Positions 1-9,512 of a stretch of DNA of 64,000 bases are shown in pieces. This DNA comes from Leifsonia virtsii (GTDB taxonomy: Bacteria; Actinomycetota; Actinomycetes; Actinomycetales; Microbacteriaceae): assembly GCF_030433675.1 (NCBI RefSeq), contig NZ_JAROCB010000004.1, positions 248,001-312,000 of the forward strand, written 5' to 3'. Both the position numbers and the translations under genes were made by a program. The notes beneath the pieces were generated by a model. That model saw only the letters and a program-made list of their open reading frames with translations, was not told the origin of the DNA and did not search any database. Within the stretch, counting starts at the first letter, position 1. Each line of letters begins with the position of its first letter.

Positions 1-2088
1 CGGCAGCGTGAGGAACGAGCCGGCCGGGCGGCGGTCCTGCTTGGCGCGCACGATGCCCTCCAGCACGCCGTCGACCGCCTCCAGGTGCGAGGGGTTCGCC
101 GCGAGGTAGACCGGGATCTCCTCGCCGCCCGCGCCCTTGAAGGTGCCCTCGGTGCCGAGGTGGTACTTCACGTCGCCGGAGCCCTGGACCGTCTTCGGGT
201 CCTGCGTGCCCTCGAACTCGCGGAAGATCTGCCCGTACGTCTTGCCTGCGATGTTCGTCAGCACGTTGAGGCGGCCGCGGTGGGCCATGCCGATCGCGAC
301 CTCGTCGAGACCGGACTCCGCCGCGCCCTGGATGATCGCGTCGAGCAGCGGGATGGTGGACTCGCCGCCCTCCAGGCTGAACCGCTTCTGGCCGACGTAC
401 TTGGTCTGCAGGAAGGTCTCGAACGCCTCGGCCTCGTTGAGCTTGCCGAGGATGCGCAGCTGCTCGTCGTGGGTCGGCTTCTCGTAGGGGCGCTCCAGCT
501 TGTCCTGGAACCACTTGCGCTGGGCCGGGTCCTGGATGTGCATGTACTCGATGCCGACCGTGCGGCAGTACGAGTCGCGCAGCACGCCGAGGATGTCGCG
601 CAGCTTCATCTTGCGCCGGTCGCCGCCGAACTGGCCGGTGACGAACTCGCGGTCGAGGTCCCAGAAGGTGAGGCCGTGGCTCTCGATCTCGAGGTCGGGG
701 TGGGTGCGCTGCTTGTACTCGAGCGGGTCGATGTCGGCCATCAGGTGCCCGCGGACCCGGTACGAGTTGATGAGCTCCTGGACGCGGGCGGTCTTGTCGA
801 CGGCGCTGGCCAGGTCGACCGAGATGTCCGGGTTCCAGTGGATCGGCATGTACGGGATGCGCAGCTCGGCGAAGATGTCCTCGTAGAAGTTGCGCTTGCC
901 GATCAGCATCTCGTGCACGATCTTCAGGAACTCGCCGGAGCCAGCGCCCTGGATGACGCGGTGGTCGTAGGTGCTGGTGAGCGTGATGGTCTTGCCGATG
1001 GCGAGCCCGGCGAGCGTCTTCTCGCTGGAGCCCTGGAACTCGGCCGGGTACTCGAGCGCACCGGCGCCGATGATGGCGCCCTGGCCCTTCATCAGGCGCG
1101 GGACCGAGTGCACGGTCCCGATGCCGCCCGGGTTGGTGAGGGAGATCGTGGTGCCGGCGAAGTCGCCCGCGGCCAGCTTGTTGGTGCGGGCCTTGCCGAC
1201 GAGCTCCTCGTACGCGGCGAGGTACTCGCCGAAGCGCATGGTGTCGGCGCGCTTGATGCTCGGGACGAGGAGGGCGCGCGTCCCGTCGGGCTTCGGCACG
1301 TCGATCGCGATGCCGAGGTTGATGTGCGCGGGGGCCACGACGGACGGCTTGCCGTCGACTTCGTCGTAGTAGACGTTCTGGCTCGGGAACTCCTTGAGCG
1401 CCTGGATGAGCGCCCAGCCGATGAGGTGCGTGAAGGAGACCTTGCCGCCGCGGGCGCGCTTCAGGTGGTTGTTGATGACGATGCGGTTGTCGATCATCAG
1501 CTTCGCCGGGATGGTGCGGACGCTCGTCGCGGTCGGGACCGTCAGCGACGCATCCATGTTCGTGGCGAGGGTCTTGGACATGCCGCGCAGCGGGGTGACC
1601 TTGTCCTCCTCGGCGGCGTCGAGCGTCGCGTTGGGGGCGGTCACCGGCGCGTCGGCCGGGACCGGCTGGGGCTTCGGCGCGACGGAGGTCGTGCGTGCGA
1701 CGGGCTGCTGGCCGATCACCGGGATGGGGGTGGTGACGGGCTTCGGCTCGTTCGGGTGCGGGGCGGGCGCGCCGCCCGCCGGCGCGGCCGGTGTCGTCGG
1801 CTCGGACGGCGTCGGGGCGGTGGGCTCCGCGGGGCTCGGGGCCGTCGGCTCCGCCGGGGTCGGCACGGTCGGCTCGGCGGGGCTCGGAGCGGGCGTCTCA
1901 TCCGGCGACGGGATCGACTGGTCCTTCACCGCCGGGTGGTAGTTCTCCAGGATCGGCCACCACGACTTGTCGACCGAGTTCTTGTCCTGGACGAACTGCT
2001 CGTACAGTTCGTCCACCAGCCACTCGTTGGCTCCGAATTCTCCCGAGGACCCGTCTTCGGTCCCCACTCCGGTCAATTGGCTCGACAC
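1..2088 (-). CDS. kgd: Multifunctional 2-oxoglutarate decarboxylase/dehydrogenase E1 (Kgd/SucA type), 3' end outside window
   Basis: Thiamine-diphosphate enzyme of the TCA cycle that decarboxylates 2-oxoglutarate; actinobacterial members fuse an E2-like acyltransferase core to the E1 part. Visible here: 696 codons from GTG at 2088. Residues about 1-55 hold the N-terminal segment ([14 protein letters not shown]), 60-160 a Pro/Ala/Glu/Thr linker, 165-440 the acyltransferase core with the DHRVIQG motif near residue 374, and E1 from about 450 (HRGRLNVL near 603). About 550 C-terminal residues lie beyond base 1. The start is chosen because it gives the family N-terminus; a purine-rich GGAGAG lies 15 bases upstream, rather far. 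In mycobacteria and corynebacteria this enzyme is restrained by a small FHA protein (GarA/OdhI); that gene is not in the window. Confidence 0.96.
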   Translation of the reverse strand, partial: MSSQLTGVGTEDGSSGEFGANEWLVDELYEQFVQDKNSVDKSWWPILENYHPAVKDQSIPSPDETPAPSPAEPTVPTPAEPTAPSPAEPTAPTPSEPTTPAAPAGGAPAPHPNEPKPVTTPIPVIGQQPVARTTSVAPKPQPVPADAPVTAPNATLDAAEEDKVTPLRGMSKTLATNMDASLTVPTATSVRTIPAKLMIDNRIVINNHLKRARGGKVSFTHLIGWALIQALKEFPSQNVYYDEVDGKPSVVAPAHINLGIAIDVPKPDGTRALLVPSIKRADTMRFGEYLAAYEELVGKARTNKLAAGDFAGTTISLTNPGGIGTVHSVPRLMKGQGAIIGAGALEYPAEFQGSSEKTLAGLAIGKTITLTSTYDHRVIQGAGSGEFLKIVHEMLIGKRNFYEDIFAELRIPYMPIHWNPDISVDLASAVDKTARVQELINSYRVRGHLMADIDPLEYKQRTHPDLEIESHGLTFWDLDREFVTGQFGGDRRKMKLRDILGVLRDSYCRTVGIEYMHIQDPAQRKWFQDKLERPYEKPTHDEQLRILGKLNEAEAFETFLQTKYVGQKRFSLEGGESTIPLLDAIIQGAAESGLDEVAIGMAHRGRLNVLTNIAGKTYGQIFREFEGTQDPKTVQGSGDVKYHLGTEGTFKGAGGEEIPVYLAANPSHLEAVDGVLEGIVRAKQDRRPAGSFLTLP
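1796..1891 (-). repeat. Four tandem 24-bp repeats in the kgd linker
   Basis: Four adjacent 24-bp units (1796, 1820, 1844, 1868) encode eight-residue units of the pattern P[ST]P[AS]EPT[AVT] in the flexible linker between the Kgd N-terminus and the acyltransferase core. The in-frame units should vary in copy number by slippage without breaking the protein. Confidence 0.85.
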
Positions 2089-2209
2089 AGCCGATCGCCC
2101 ACTCTCTCCGTTGATTTCTCATGACCGAGCGGCTTCGACCGCCCGCTTCCATCCGAGCATCAAGCCTAATCCCTCAGGCGGCCGGGTGCGGGCTCGGAGC
2201 TTCGCGGGA

Positions 2210-2215
2210 TAGCGT
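2210..2215 (+). promoter_or_regulatory. -10 box of leaderless guaB1 transcript
   Basis: TAGCGT lies 7 bases before the ATG of guaB1, so transcription should begin at or next to the start codon. Confidence 0.65.
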
Positions 2216-2222
2216 TATTCCC

Positions 2223-3662
2223 ATGCAGTTCTATGGAACATCGCCGCGCCACGACCTCACCTACTCCGACGTGTTCCTCGTGCCGTCGCGCTCCAACGTC
2301 ACCAGCCGCCTCGACGTGTCCCTCGCTCCCAACGACGGCACCGGCGCGACCATCCCGATCGTGTCCGCAAACATGAACTCGGTGACCGGCAAGCGGCTGG
2401 CCGCGACCCTGGCCCGGCGCGGAGGCCTCGGCGTGCTTCCGCAGGACATGCGCCTGCAGGACCTCGACGAGGCGATCCGCTGGGTGAAGGCCCAGCCGGT
2501 CGCCTTCGACACCCCGTACGAGGCCGGCCCGGAGGAGACGGTGGCCGACGTGCTCCGCCGCATCCCGGCGGTCGAGGGGCACGGCATCGTCGTGAACGAC
2601 ACCGACGGGCGGTACCTCGGCTGTCTCGCCGCCATCCAGCTCGGCTCCGCCCTTCCCGACGCGCGCGTCGGCGACCTGCTGCACGGTGCGCTCACCTCCC
2701 TCGACGCGGAGGACCTCACCGACGGGCGTGCCGCGTTCCAGGTGATGGATGCAGCAGGCCTCGACTTCGCGCCCGTGCTCGACCACGGCCGGGTCGTGGG
2801 CACGCTGTCGAAGCGCAGCGCCCTCCGCTCCACCATCTACACGCCCGCGCTCGACGCGCACGGCCGCCTCCGGGTCGCCGCCGCCGTCGGCATCAACGGC
2901 GACGTCGCGGGCAAGGCCAAGGCGCTCGCCGCCGCCGGCGTCGACGTGCTGGTCATCGACACGGCGCACGGCGACCAGGACGGCATGATCCGCGCCATCC
3001 ACACGGTGAAGGGCCTGAATCTCGGTCTCCCGATCGTCGCAGGCAACGTCGTGACGGAGCAGGCCGTGCGCGACCTGGTGTCCGTCGGCGCCGACATCCT
3101 GAAGGTGGGCGTCGGCCCCGGCGCGATGTGCACGACCCGCATGATGACGGCGGTCGGCCGGCCGCAGTTCTCCGCGGTGCTCGAGACGAGCGCGGCCGCG
3201 CGCGAGCTGGGCGCGCACGTCTGGGCCGACGGCGGCGTCCGCTACCCCCGGGATGTCGCGCTCGCGCTCGCCGCGGGCGGTGCGTCCGTGATGATCGGCT
3301 CCTGGTTCGCCGGGACCATCGAGGCGCCGGGCACCCTCGACAGGGACGCGAACGGCGCGCTCTACAAGGAGAGCTGGGGCATGGCCTCCACCAAGGCGGT
3401 CAAGGGACGCTTCGAGCGCCTCGACGCCTACGAGCTGGCCCGCAAGGAGCTCTTCGCCGAGGGCATCTCGAGCTCGCGCATCTACCTCGACCCGCTGCGG
3501 CCGTCGGTGGAGGACCTGCTCGACATGATCACGACCGGTGTGCGCAGCTCGTTCACCTACGCAGGCGCCCGCACTCTGGCGGAGTTCCACGAGCGCGCGC
3601 TGGTCGGCATCCAGTCGGCCGCGGGCTACGAGGAGGGCAAGGCGCTCCCCGTCAGCTGGTAG
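2223..3662 (+). CDS. guaB1: GuaB1-type IMP dehydrogenase-family protein (GMP reductase)
   Basis: A 479-residue TIM-barrel enzyme of the IMPDH/GMPR family. Residues about 95-205 form the CBS-pair insertion; the catalytic loop GPGAMCTTRMM puts the nucleophilic Cys at 303; the substrate-phosphate region includes WADGGVRYPRDV. The mycobacterial GuaB1 paralogue has been characterised as a GMP reductase (purine salvage, GMP to IMP) rather than an IMP dehydrogenase, and the same role is inferred here. Start ATG 2223 is preferred over longer in-frame extensions because family homology begins at MQFYG and a -10 box sits 7 bases upstream. Divergent from kgd. Confidence 0.9.
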   Translation: MQFYGTSPRHDLTYSDVFLVPSRSNVTSRLDVSLAPNDGTGATIPIVSANMNSVTGKRLAATLARRGGLGVLPQDMRLQDLDEAIRWVKAQPVAFDTPYEAGPEETVADVLRRIPAVEGHGIVVNDTDGRYLGCLAAIQLGSALPDARVGDLLHGALTSLDAEDLTDGRAAFQVMDAAGLDFAPVLDHGRVVGTLSKRSALRSTIYTPALDAHGRLRVAAAVGINGDVAGKAKALAAAGVDVLVIDTAHGDQDGMIRAIHTVKGLNLGLPIVAGNVVTEQAVRDLVSVGADILKVGVGPGAMCTTRMMTAVGRPQFSAVLETSAAARELGAHVWADGGVRYPRDVALALAAGGASVMIGSWFAGTIEAPGTLDRDANGALYKESWGMASTKAVKGRFERLDAYELARKELFAEGISSSRIYLDPLRPSVEDLLDMITTGVRSSFTYAGARTLAEFHERALVGIQSAAGYEEGKALPVSW

Positions 3663-3672
3663 CGGTCGCGCG

Positions 3673-3736
3673 ACTGCGCCGCCCCGGAACGTGTGCGGCG
3701 CGGCGCGCGCACGCAGTCGTTCCGGGACGGCGCAGT
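3673..3736. terminator. Bidirectional terminator-like palindrome
   Basis: Arms 3673-3690 and 3719-3736 pair at 17 of 18 positions, in the gap between convergent guaB1 and the MFS gene. The right arm contains CGCAGTCGTTCCGG, which recurs in the palindrome after pheT. No T-run follows, as is usual in high-GC actinobacteria. Confidence 0.6.
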
Positions 3737-3747
3737 GGGTGGGGGCG

Positions 3748-5190
3748 TCAGCGGGATCGGACCAGGGCGGTCACGCCCGCGCCGATCACGGCGAGCACCG
3801 CGACGCCGAGGAAGAGCAACAGGAACCCGCCCGAGGTCGCAGCGGTCCGGTCGCTTCCGGCCGCCAGCATGGCCGCCGTCTGCGCGGAGGCGATGCCGCC
3901 GAGCACGGCGAGCCCGAGCGCCCCGCCGATCTGCTGCGCCGTGTTCACCAGCCCGCTCGCGAGCCCGGACTCCTCCTCGTCGACGCCGCGGACGGCCAGC
4001 TGCGTGGCGGTGACGAACGTGGCGCCGAGTCCCAGGCCGATCACGACGCTCGGCAGGACGAAGCCGGCGACGAACCCGGTCGAGCCGCCCAGGGCGAACC
4101 AGACCACGCCCGCGGCCAGCACCACGAGGGCGCCGGTCAGCGTCCCCCGCAGCCCAGCGCGGGAGACGATCGCCGGGACGGCTCCCGCGATGCCGACGAG
4201 GGCGATGGCGAGCGGGACCTGGCTGAGGCCGGCCGAGAGCGCACCCAGGTGCAGGACTTCCTGCAGGTAGACCGACAGGGCGAAGAACAGCGCGACCGTG
4301 GCGCCGCCCACGACGAGCATCACCAGGTCGCCGGCCAGGGCGTCGCGGTTGCGGAAGAACGAGAAGGGGACGAGCGGCGAAGCGGTGCGGCGTTCGATGA
4401 CCACGAAGCCGGCGAGCAGTGCGACCGCGGCGACGGCGAGACCGAGGACGATCGGGTTGGTCCAGCCGAGGGTCCCGCCCTCGCTGAGCGCCGCGACGGC
4501 GGCGGCGAGACCGAGGGTCACCGTGGCGGCGCCCGCGGTGTCCATGCGCAGGCCGCGGGTGAGGCGGTCCCGGGTGACGAGCAGCGGGATGACGATGAGC
4601 ACGATGATGCCGACCGGCACGTTCACGAAGAAGACGGCGGGCCAGCCGAAGCTCGCGGTCAGCACGCCGCCGAGCAGGACGCCGGCGGCGCTCCCCATCC
4701 CGGCGACGGCTCCCCAGAGCCCGAGCGCCTTTCCGCGTGCCGCCGCATCCGGGAAGAGCTGGGTCAGCAGCGCGAGGGAGGCGGGGGCGAGGAGGGCCGC
4801 GAACGCGCCCTGGACGGCCCGGGCAGCGAGGAGCATCGTCCCGTCGACCGACAGTCCGGCGGCGAGGGAGGCGGCCGCGAAGCCGGCGACGCCGATCAGG
4901 AAGACGCGGCGGTGACCGAAGCGGTCGGCGAGCCGGCCGCCGAGGAGGAGCAGTCCGCCGAACGGCAGCACGTAGGCGGTGACGACCCACGCCAGCGCGG
5001 AGGTGTCGAGGCCGAGGGCGGTGCCGACGCTCGGGAGGGCGATGTTGACGATCGAGGCGTCCAGCACGACGAGGAACTGGGCGAGGGCGAGCACCGCCAG
5101 CGCCCACCAGCGGTGGCGGCTGCGGGCTTGCGTGGGGATCGGTGCGGTGGTGCTCGGGGCGGCGGTGGCCGCCTGTGGCGTGGTGTTCAT
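3748..5190 (-). CDS. MFS drug exporter, DHA2 family (14 TM)
   Basis: A 480-residue multidrug-type major facilitator. A 30-residue cytoplasmic tail precedes TM1 (LALAQFLVVLDASIVNIALP), which carries the DHA2 signature D..IVN.ALP; motif A follows as GGRLADRFGHRRVF and motif C as the glycine-rich segment after LGLWGAVAGMGSAAG. About 14 hydrophobic segments are visible. Start ATG 5190 is favoured by an AAAGGA site 6 bases upstream; an in-frame ATG at 5226 would lie inside the operator. It follows the tetR gene on the same strand, with an operator-like palindrome (5213-5232) directly upstream, so it is likely induced by the drug that releases that repressor. Substrate unknown. Confidence 0.9.
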   Translation of the reverse strand: MNTTPQAATAAPSTTAPIPTQARSRHRWWALAVLALAQFLVVLDASIVNIALPSVGTALGLDTSALAWVVTAYVLPFGGLLLLGGRLADRFGHRRVFLIGVAGFAAASLAAGLSVDGTMLLAARAVQGAFAALLAPASLALLTQLFPDAAARGKALGLWGAVAGMGSAAGVLLGGVLTASFGWPAVFFVNVPVGIIVLIVIPLLVTRDRLTRGLRMDTAGAATVTLGLAAAVAALSEGGTLGWTNPIVLGLAVAAVALLAGFVVIERRTASPLVPFSFFRNRDALAGDLVMLVVGGATVALFFALSVYLQEVLHLGALSAGLSQVPLAIALVGIAGAVPAIVSRAGLRGTLTGALVVLAAGVVWFALGGSTGFVAGFVLPSVVIGLGLGATFVTATQLAVRGVDEEESGLASGLVNTAQQIGGALGLAVLGGIASAQTAAMLAAGSDRTAATSGGFLLLFLGVAVLAVIGAGVTALVRSR

Positions 5191-5212
5191 GGTGGTCCTT
5201 TCGTGAATCGGT

Positions 5213-5232
5213 GAGTGACTAATCAATCACTC
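5213..5232. promoter_or_regulatory. TetR operator, copy upstream of the MFS gene
   Basis: GAGTGA-N8-TCACTC, 20 bp, identical in arms and spacing to the site at 5827-5846. It lies 23 bases before the MFS start codon, so the exporter probably has its own repressed promoter as well as readthrough from tetR. Confidence 0.7.
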
Positions 5233-5272
5233 TTGAGGGCAGATGTAGCGAGGGAGGGACAGGGAATGGGGT

Positions 5273-5824
5273 TTAGGGGTGGCGGATGCCGTCGGTGAGC
5301 GCTCGGGCCCACGCCTCCGGCACCTCGTCGAGGCCGGTGGTGACGATCAGGTGGCAGAGCTGCCCGTAGGCGATGAAGCGCTGGACGGCCGCCGGCCCCG
5401 CGCCCGACCGCACCGTGGCGAAGCGGGTGATGCGGGCGAGGCCGCGACGCAGCTCGTCGCGGATCTCCGGGATGTCGGACGCGGACTGTGCATGCACCTG
5501 CAGCATGAGCAGCGAGCGGTCGCCGATGAGCTCCGCGTACGCGTCGCCCATGGCCTCGAGCACCTCGTCCGGCGTTCCGCCGTCCGCGGTGCGCGCGCCG
5601 CGCTCCAGCGCCTGCTCGATCTGCGTGAAGCAGCGGTCGAGCGCGGCGACGAAAAGGCTCTCCTTGCGGGGGAAGAGCTTGAAGACGTACGCCGTGGAGA
5701 TCTCGGCGCGCGCCGCGATGGCCGAGGTGGGGGTGCCGAGGTAACCGCGCTCGGCGAAGACCGCGATCGCGCTGTCGAGGACCACCTCGCGGCGGTCGTC
5801 GGCGGTGGAGAGCATTCGTGCCAT
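5273..5824 (-). CDS. TetR/AcrR-family transcriptional repressor
   Basis: A 183-residue one-component regulator. Residues about 8-55 form the N-terminal HTH (VVLDSAIAVFAERGYLGTPTSAIAARAEISTAYVFKLFPRKESLF), with the TetR recognition-helix pattern TAYVFKLFP; the rest is the helical ligand/dimer domain. It sits just upstream of the DHA2 exporter on the same strand, and a GAGTGA-N8-TCACTC palindrome occupies its own promoter and recurs before the exporter, so it most likely autoregulates and represses the pump. Start ATG 5824 follows a minus-strand TACAGT box by 7 bases; MLSTADD at 5815 is an alternative. Confidence 0.9.
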   Translation of the reverse strand: MARMLSTADDRREVVLDSAIAVFAERGYLGTPTSAIAARAEISTAYVFKLFPRKESLFVAALDRCFTQIEQALERGARTADGGTPDEVLEAMGDAYAELIGDRSLLMLQVHAQSASDIPEIRDELRRGLARITRFATVRSGAGPAAVQRFIAYGQLCHLIVTTGLDEVPEAWARALTDGIRHP

Positions 5825-5826
5825 GT

Positions 5827-5846
5827 GAGTGACTGTACACTCACTC
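5827..5846. promoter_or_regulatory. TetR operator over the tetR promoter
   Basis: GAGTGACTGTACACTCACTC is a 20-bp palindrome broken at one symmetric base pair. It begins 3 bases before the tetR start and contains the minus-strand -10 box TACAGT, so bound repressor would block its own promoter. Confidence 0.75.
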
Positions 5847-5880
5847 TTTTGTCGCGGTCAAGGATGACTCGCGAATCGCC

Positions 5881-6495
5881 TCAGGGCTGCGCCAACGCGC
5901 TGCCCGTCAGCTCGTGACGCGAGTACGTGAAGACGAAGCAGTAGTACGTTCGATCGCCGGTCGCCCACTTCGCCGCGGTGTCCGGGTACCGGAGGTCGGT
6001 GAAGACGTCCTCGCCCCAGATGGCCACCCAGTGCCAGTCCAGGTGAGGGGAGCACAGGTCGGTGACCTGCGCGTCCAGAGCGTCGGTGCCGGGGAACGCG
6101 GCGCCGGCGGACTGGGGGAGCGCGCCGGTGGCCAGCAGCTGCGCGATGTGCGGCGCGGAGCAGTCGACCACCGGGAAGGCGTCCGCCCACTTCGAGTCGT
6201 ATGTCTGCAGGCAGGCGCCGGGCTTCAGGCTGGTCAGCGGCTGGGCGGGCTCGGTGGCGACGTGGGTGGCGGTGGGGCGTGGAGGCAGCCCGAGTGGGGT
6301 CGGTCCCGGCTCCCAGCGCGGAGCGGCCGGCGAGCCGGGGTCGGAGGTCGCCGCGGCGGCCTCCCGCGCGTTCCCTCCGTGAGGCAGGACCGTCGCGATG
6401 CCGATCACCAGGAGCAGGACCGCGATGGCCGCGGTGACGCCGACGAGCAGCATCCATCCCCGCCTCGACAGCCCCTCGCGCTCACGTGTACCCAC
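5881..6495 (-). CDS. Membrane-anchored septum-formation-like protein
   Basis: A 204-residue protein with a short Arg-rich cytoplasmic N-terminus, one membrane segment at about residues 14-36 (WMLLVGVTAAIAVLLLVIGI), a Pro/Thr/Ala-rich stalk and an extracytoplasmic domain. That domain has the pattern of actinobacterial septum-formation-family domains, with CLQTY..........VDCSAPH and paired cysteines (C near 98, 112 and 147, plus YYCFVF near 186). Start is GTG 6495; a TACAGT box lies 9 bases upstream. It is not obviously co-regulated with the downstream tetR. Function unknown; family assignment is from motif resemblance only. Confidence 0.7.
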   Translation of the reverse strand: MGTREREGLSRRGWMLLVGVTAAIAVLLLVIGIATVLPHGGNAREAAAATSDPGSPAAPRWEPGPTPLGLPPRPTATHVATEPAQPLTSLKPGACLQTYDSKWADAFPVVDCSAPHIAQLLATGALPQSAGAAFPGTDALDAQVTDLCSPHLDWHWVAIWGEDVFTDLRYPDTAAKWATGDRTYYCFVFTYSRHELTGSALAQP

Positions 6496-6540
6496 CGCTT
6501 CCGAACTGTAGTCCTCGGGCGGTCTTGCCCGCTGCGCCGG

Positions 6541-7578
6541 TCAGGAGCGCCGGGTGGCGTCCTGCACCTCGCCGACGAGCTCCTCGATGATGTCCTCCAG
6601 GAACAGCACGCCGGCAGTGGCGCCCTCGCCGTCAACCACGCGCGCCAGGTGACTGCCCGAGCGGCGCATGGTCGCCAGTGCATCCTCCAGGTCGCTTCCC
6701 GAGAACACCGTGACCAGGCGGCGGATGCGCTTGGCCGGCACCGGCAGTTCGAAGCCGGTCTCCTCCAGGTCGAGCACGTCCTTCAGGTGCAGGTACCCGG
6801 TGGGCTCGCCGTCGGCGTCCGGCACGACGTAGCGCGAGAAGCCGTGCTTGGACACGGCCTTCTCGACGTCGGCGGGCGTCGGGGACGGAGGTAGGGTGAC
6901 GAGCGCGTCGAGCGCGACCGCCACATCCCGGACCTTCTTTTCGGTGAACTCGAACGCGGCGGTCAGTGCGCCGGTGCGGTCGGTGAGCACGCCCTCACGG
7001 GTCGACTGGGACACGATGGTCGCCACCTCGTCGAGTGTGAAGGTGCTCGCCGCCTCGTCCTTGGGCTCCACCCGGAACAGGCGCAGCACCGCGTTCGCGC
7101 TGGCGTTCAGCGCGACGATGATCGGCCGCACGGCACGGCCGATCCCGACCAGCGGGGGAGCGAGCAGCAGGGCCGCACGGTCCGGCATCGAGAACGAGAT
7201 GTTCTTCGGCACCATCTCGCCGAACACGACGTGCAGGAACGACACGACGATCAGCGCGACGATGAAGGCGATCGTGCCGATGACCTCCTCCGACCAGCCG
7301 GTCGCGTGCAGCGGAACCTCCAGCAGGTGGTGGATGGCCGGCTCCGACACGTTCAGGATCAGCAGCGAGCACACGGTGATTCCGAGCTGCGTGGTCGCGA
7401 GCATGAGCGTCGCGTGCTCCATCGCGTAGAGCGCGGTCTTGGCGCTGCGCTTGCCGCGCTCCGCCAGCGGCTCGATCTGCGAGCGGCGGGCCGAGATGAC
7501 GGCGAACTCGGCGCCGACGAAGAAGGCGTTGACGATCAGCAGAACGACAAGCCAGGCGATTCCGGCCCAGTCACTCAT
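6541..7578 (-). CDS. CNNM/CorC-family transporter with CBS pair (second of two)
   Basis: A 345-residue protein of the hemolysin C/CNNM family, associated with Mg2+/Co2+ efflux or Mg2+ homeostasis. Residues 1-190 form the DUF21 membrane domain (start VVLLIVNAFFVGAEFAVISARRS with the GAEFA signature); a CBS pair follows at about 205-330. It lacks the C-terminal CorC_HlyC domain present in its neighbour. Start ATG 7578 overlaps the preceding gene by 8 bases (ATGAGTGA), showing tight [13 protein letters not shown] coupling; the two probably form a heteromeric unit. Confidence 0.88.
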   Translation of the reverse strand: MSDWAGIAWLVVLLIVNAFFVGAEFAVISARRSQIEPLAERGKRSAKTALYAMEHATLMLATTQLGITVCSLLILNVSEPAIHHLLEVPLHATGWSEEVIGTIAFIVALIVVSFLHVVFGEMVPKNISFSMPDRAALLLAPPLVGIGRAVRPIIVALNASANAVLRLFRVEPKDEAASTFTLDEVATIVSQSTREGVLTDRTGALTAAFEFTEKKVRDVAVALDALVTLPPSPTPADVEKAVSKHGFSRYVVPDADGEPTGYLHLKDVLDLEETGFELPVPAKRIRRLVTVFSGSDLEDALATMRRSGSHLARVVDGEGATAGVLFLEDIIEELVGEVQDATRRS

Positions 7579-8914
7579 GGGCGGCCTCCTCGCGATCCGC
7601 CGTGACCGCGACCGGGTCAGGGGTGTAGCGGATGCGGTCGACACGGCGGCCGTCGAGGCGCTCGACCCTCAGGGTGCCGCCCTCGATCGCGACCTCGTCG
7701 CCGACCTTCGGCAGCCTCCCGAGCTCGTTCATCACGAACCCGGCCACCGTCTCGTACGGCCCCTCCTCCGGGACTGTGACACCGGCGCGCTCCTCCAGCT
7801 CGTCGGGCCGCAGGATGCCGGGGAAAGTGATCGAGTCGCGGCCGCGGATGACGCCCGCGCGGGTGCGGTCGTGCTCGTCGGCGACCTCGCCGACGATCTC
7901 CTCCACCAGGTCCTCCAGGGTCGCGATGCCGGACGTGCCGCCGTACTCGTCGACGACCACCGCCAGCTGGTAGCCGCGGGCGCGCAGCTCGCCGAGCAGA
8001 GTGTCCAGCCCCATCGTCTCCGGCACACGCAGCGGCTCGGTCATCAGAGCGGAGGCGGGGACGCGGGCGCGGCGCTGCCGCGGGACGGCGACCGCCTGTT
8101 TAACGTGCACCACCCCGAGGACATCGTCGATGTCGTCGCCGATCACCGGGAACCGGGAGTACCCGGTCTTGCGCGCCAGCTCGGCGACGGCCTGGGCGGG
8201 CTCGGTGCGCTGGACCGCCTCGATGCGCGGACGCGGCGTCATCACGTCGGACGCGGTGCGGCTCGAGAAGGCGAGGGTGCGGCTCAGCAGAGTGGCCGTG
8301 TCCTCCTCCAGCACGCCGGCGCTCGCGGAGCGGCGCACCAGCGAGGACAGCTCGTCGGCCGTGCGCGCTCCGGAGAGCTCCTCCTTCGGCTCGATCCCGA
8401 GAAGCCGGAGGAAGCCGTTGGCGGTGCCGTTCAGCAGCGCGACGAACGGGCGGAACACCGTGGTGAAGACCGTCTGGAACGGGATCACCAGTCTCGCGGT
8501 GGCAAGCGGCAGCGCCAGCGCGAAGTTCTTCGGGACCAGCTCGCCGAGGATCATCGAGAGCAGGGTGGCCACCGCGATCGCCACGATCGAGGCGATCGGT
8601 GTCACGGCGCCCTCGGGGAGGCCGGTCGCAGTGAGGGGACCGCGCAGCAGCGAACTGATCGCCGGCTCCATCGTGTAACCGGTGAGGAGCGTCGTCAGCG
8701 TGATGCCCAGCTGGGCGCTCGACAGGTGCGTCGAGGTGATCTTCAGAGCGGCGATCGTCATGGTCAGCCGCGACTCGCCCCGCTCGCGCCGTGCCTCCAG
8801 GTCGCCGCGGTCGAGGTTGACCAGGGCGAACTCGCTCGCGACGAACAGGCCGGTGCCGACCGTCAGCAGCAGGCCGACGGCGAGCATGATCCACTCATAG
8901 AGCACGGCGACCAC
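7571..8914 (-). CDS. CNNM/CorC-family transporter with CBS pair and CorC domain (first of two)
   Basis: A 447-residue member of the same family as the gene it overlaps. The DUF21 membrane domain covers about residues 1-200 ([22 protein letters not shown]), the CBS pair about 215-335 ([24 protein letters not shown] is the typical second CBS end), and a CorC_HlyC domain about 350-430 ([22 protein letters not shown]). Start is GTG 8914. First gene of a two-gene operon. Role in divalent-cation export or homeostasis is from the family. Confidence 0.9.
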   Translation of the reverse strand: MVAVLYEWIMLAVGLLLTVGTGLFVASEFALVNLDRGDLEARRERGESRLTMTIAALKITSTHLSSAQLGITLTTLLTGYTMEPAISSLLRGPLTATGLPEGAVTPIASIVAIAVATLLSMILGELVPKNFALALPLATARLVIPFQTVFTTVFRPFVALLNGTANGFLRLLGIEPKEELSGARTADELSSLVRRSASAGVLEEDTATLLSRTLAFSSRTASDVMTPRPRIEAVQRTEPAQAVAELARKTGYSRFPVIGDDIDDVLGVVHVKQAVAVPRQRRARVPASALMTEPLRVPETMGLDTLLGELRARGYQLAVVVDEYGGTSGIATLEDLVEEIVGEVADEHDRTRAGVIRGRDSITFPGILRPDELEERAGVTVPEEGPYETVAGFVMNELGRLPKVGDEVAIEGGTLRVERLDGRRVDRIRYTPDPVAVTADREEAAHE

Positions 8915-9124
8915 CCCGCTCGCTCGAAGGCGGGCTCACCAGACCGAATGGGCTACTAGAGGGAGGGTCGTCCATTTGCCCGTCAGTATATCGAGGCGGG
9001 ATGGGGAGGCTGCGGGAGTTCTCAGGCGGATTCCCAGCCGGGCGCCTGCTAGACCGCCGATTCCAGGTGGCCCCTCACGGCCTTCACCGGCGTAGCATCC
9101 CGCGCGGATGAAGGAGGAATCACC

Positions 9125-9502
9125 ATGTTGGAGTCATGTGTCACATACTCCGTCCTTCCTGCCTCCGACCTGCGGCGGGCCACCGAGTGGTACCGCGACA
9201 AGCTGGAGCTCGAACCGGAGCGCACGACGGAGGGCGGAGTGCTCTACGGCACCGGGTCCGCGTCGAAGATCTACCTGTACGAGACCGCGAACGCCGGGAC
9301 CGCCCAGAACACCGCGATGTGCTGGCTCGTGTCCGACATCGAGGCGACGATGTCGCACCTCAGGGAACGCGGCGTCGCGTTCGCCGACTACGACTTCCCT
9401 GGCCTCAAGACGGAGAACGGCATCGCGACCGACGAGATGGGGCGGTCGTGCTGGTTCCAGGACAGCGAGGGCAACTACCTGTGCCTCACCGAGCCCACCT
9501 GA
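9125..9502 (+). CDS. VOC/glyoxalase-superfamily protein
   Basis: A 125-residue single-domain vicinal-oxygen-chelate protein made of two beta-alpha-beta-beta-beta modules. The first opens with VTYSVLPASDLRRATEWYRDKLELEP; the second contains GRSCWFQDSEGNYLCLTEPT, the usual closing motif with the metal-site Glu position near the end. Start ATG 9125 has a strong GGAGGAA site 6 bases upstream; a TAGCAT box at 9093-9098 would start the transcript with a short leader. Possible roles are glyoxalase, dioxygenase or antibiotic-binding protein; substrate cannot be told. Confidence 0.82.
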   Translation: MLESCVTYSVLPASDLRRATEWYRDKLELEPERTTEGGVLYGTGSASKIYLYETANAGTAQNTAMCWLVSDIEATMSHLRERGVAFADYDFPGLKTENGIATDEMGRSCWFQDSEGNYLCLTEPT

Positions 9503-9512
9503 GCCAGGCGGA

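Noticed and set aside
85-2124. A 679-codon open frame on the plus strand opposite kgd
   Set aside because: Its [11 protein letters not shown] is low-complexity (Leu/Val/Arg/Asp runs) and lies antisense to a clear Kgd protein; such mirror frames are expected in high-GC DNA.
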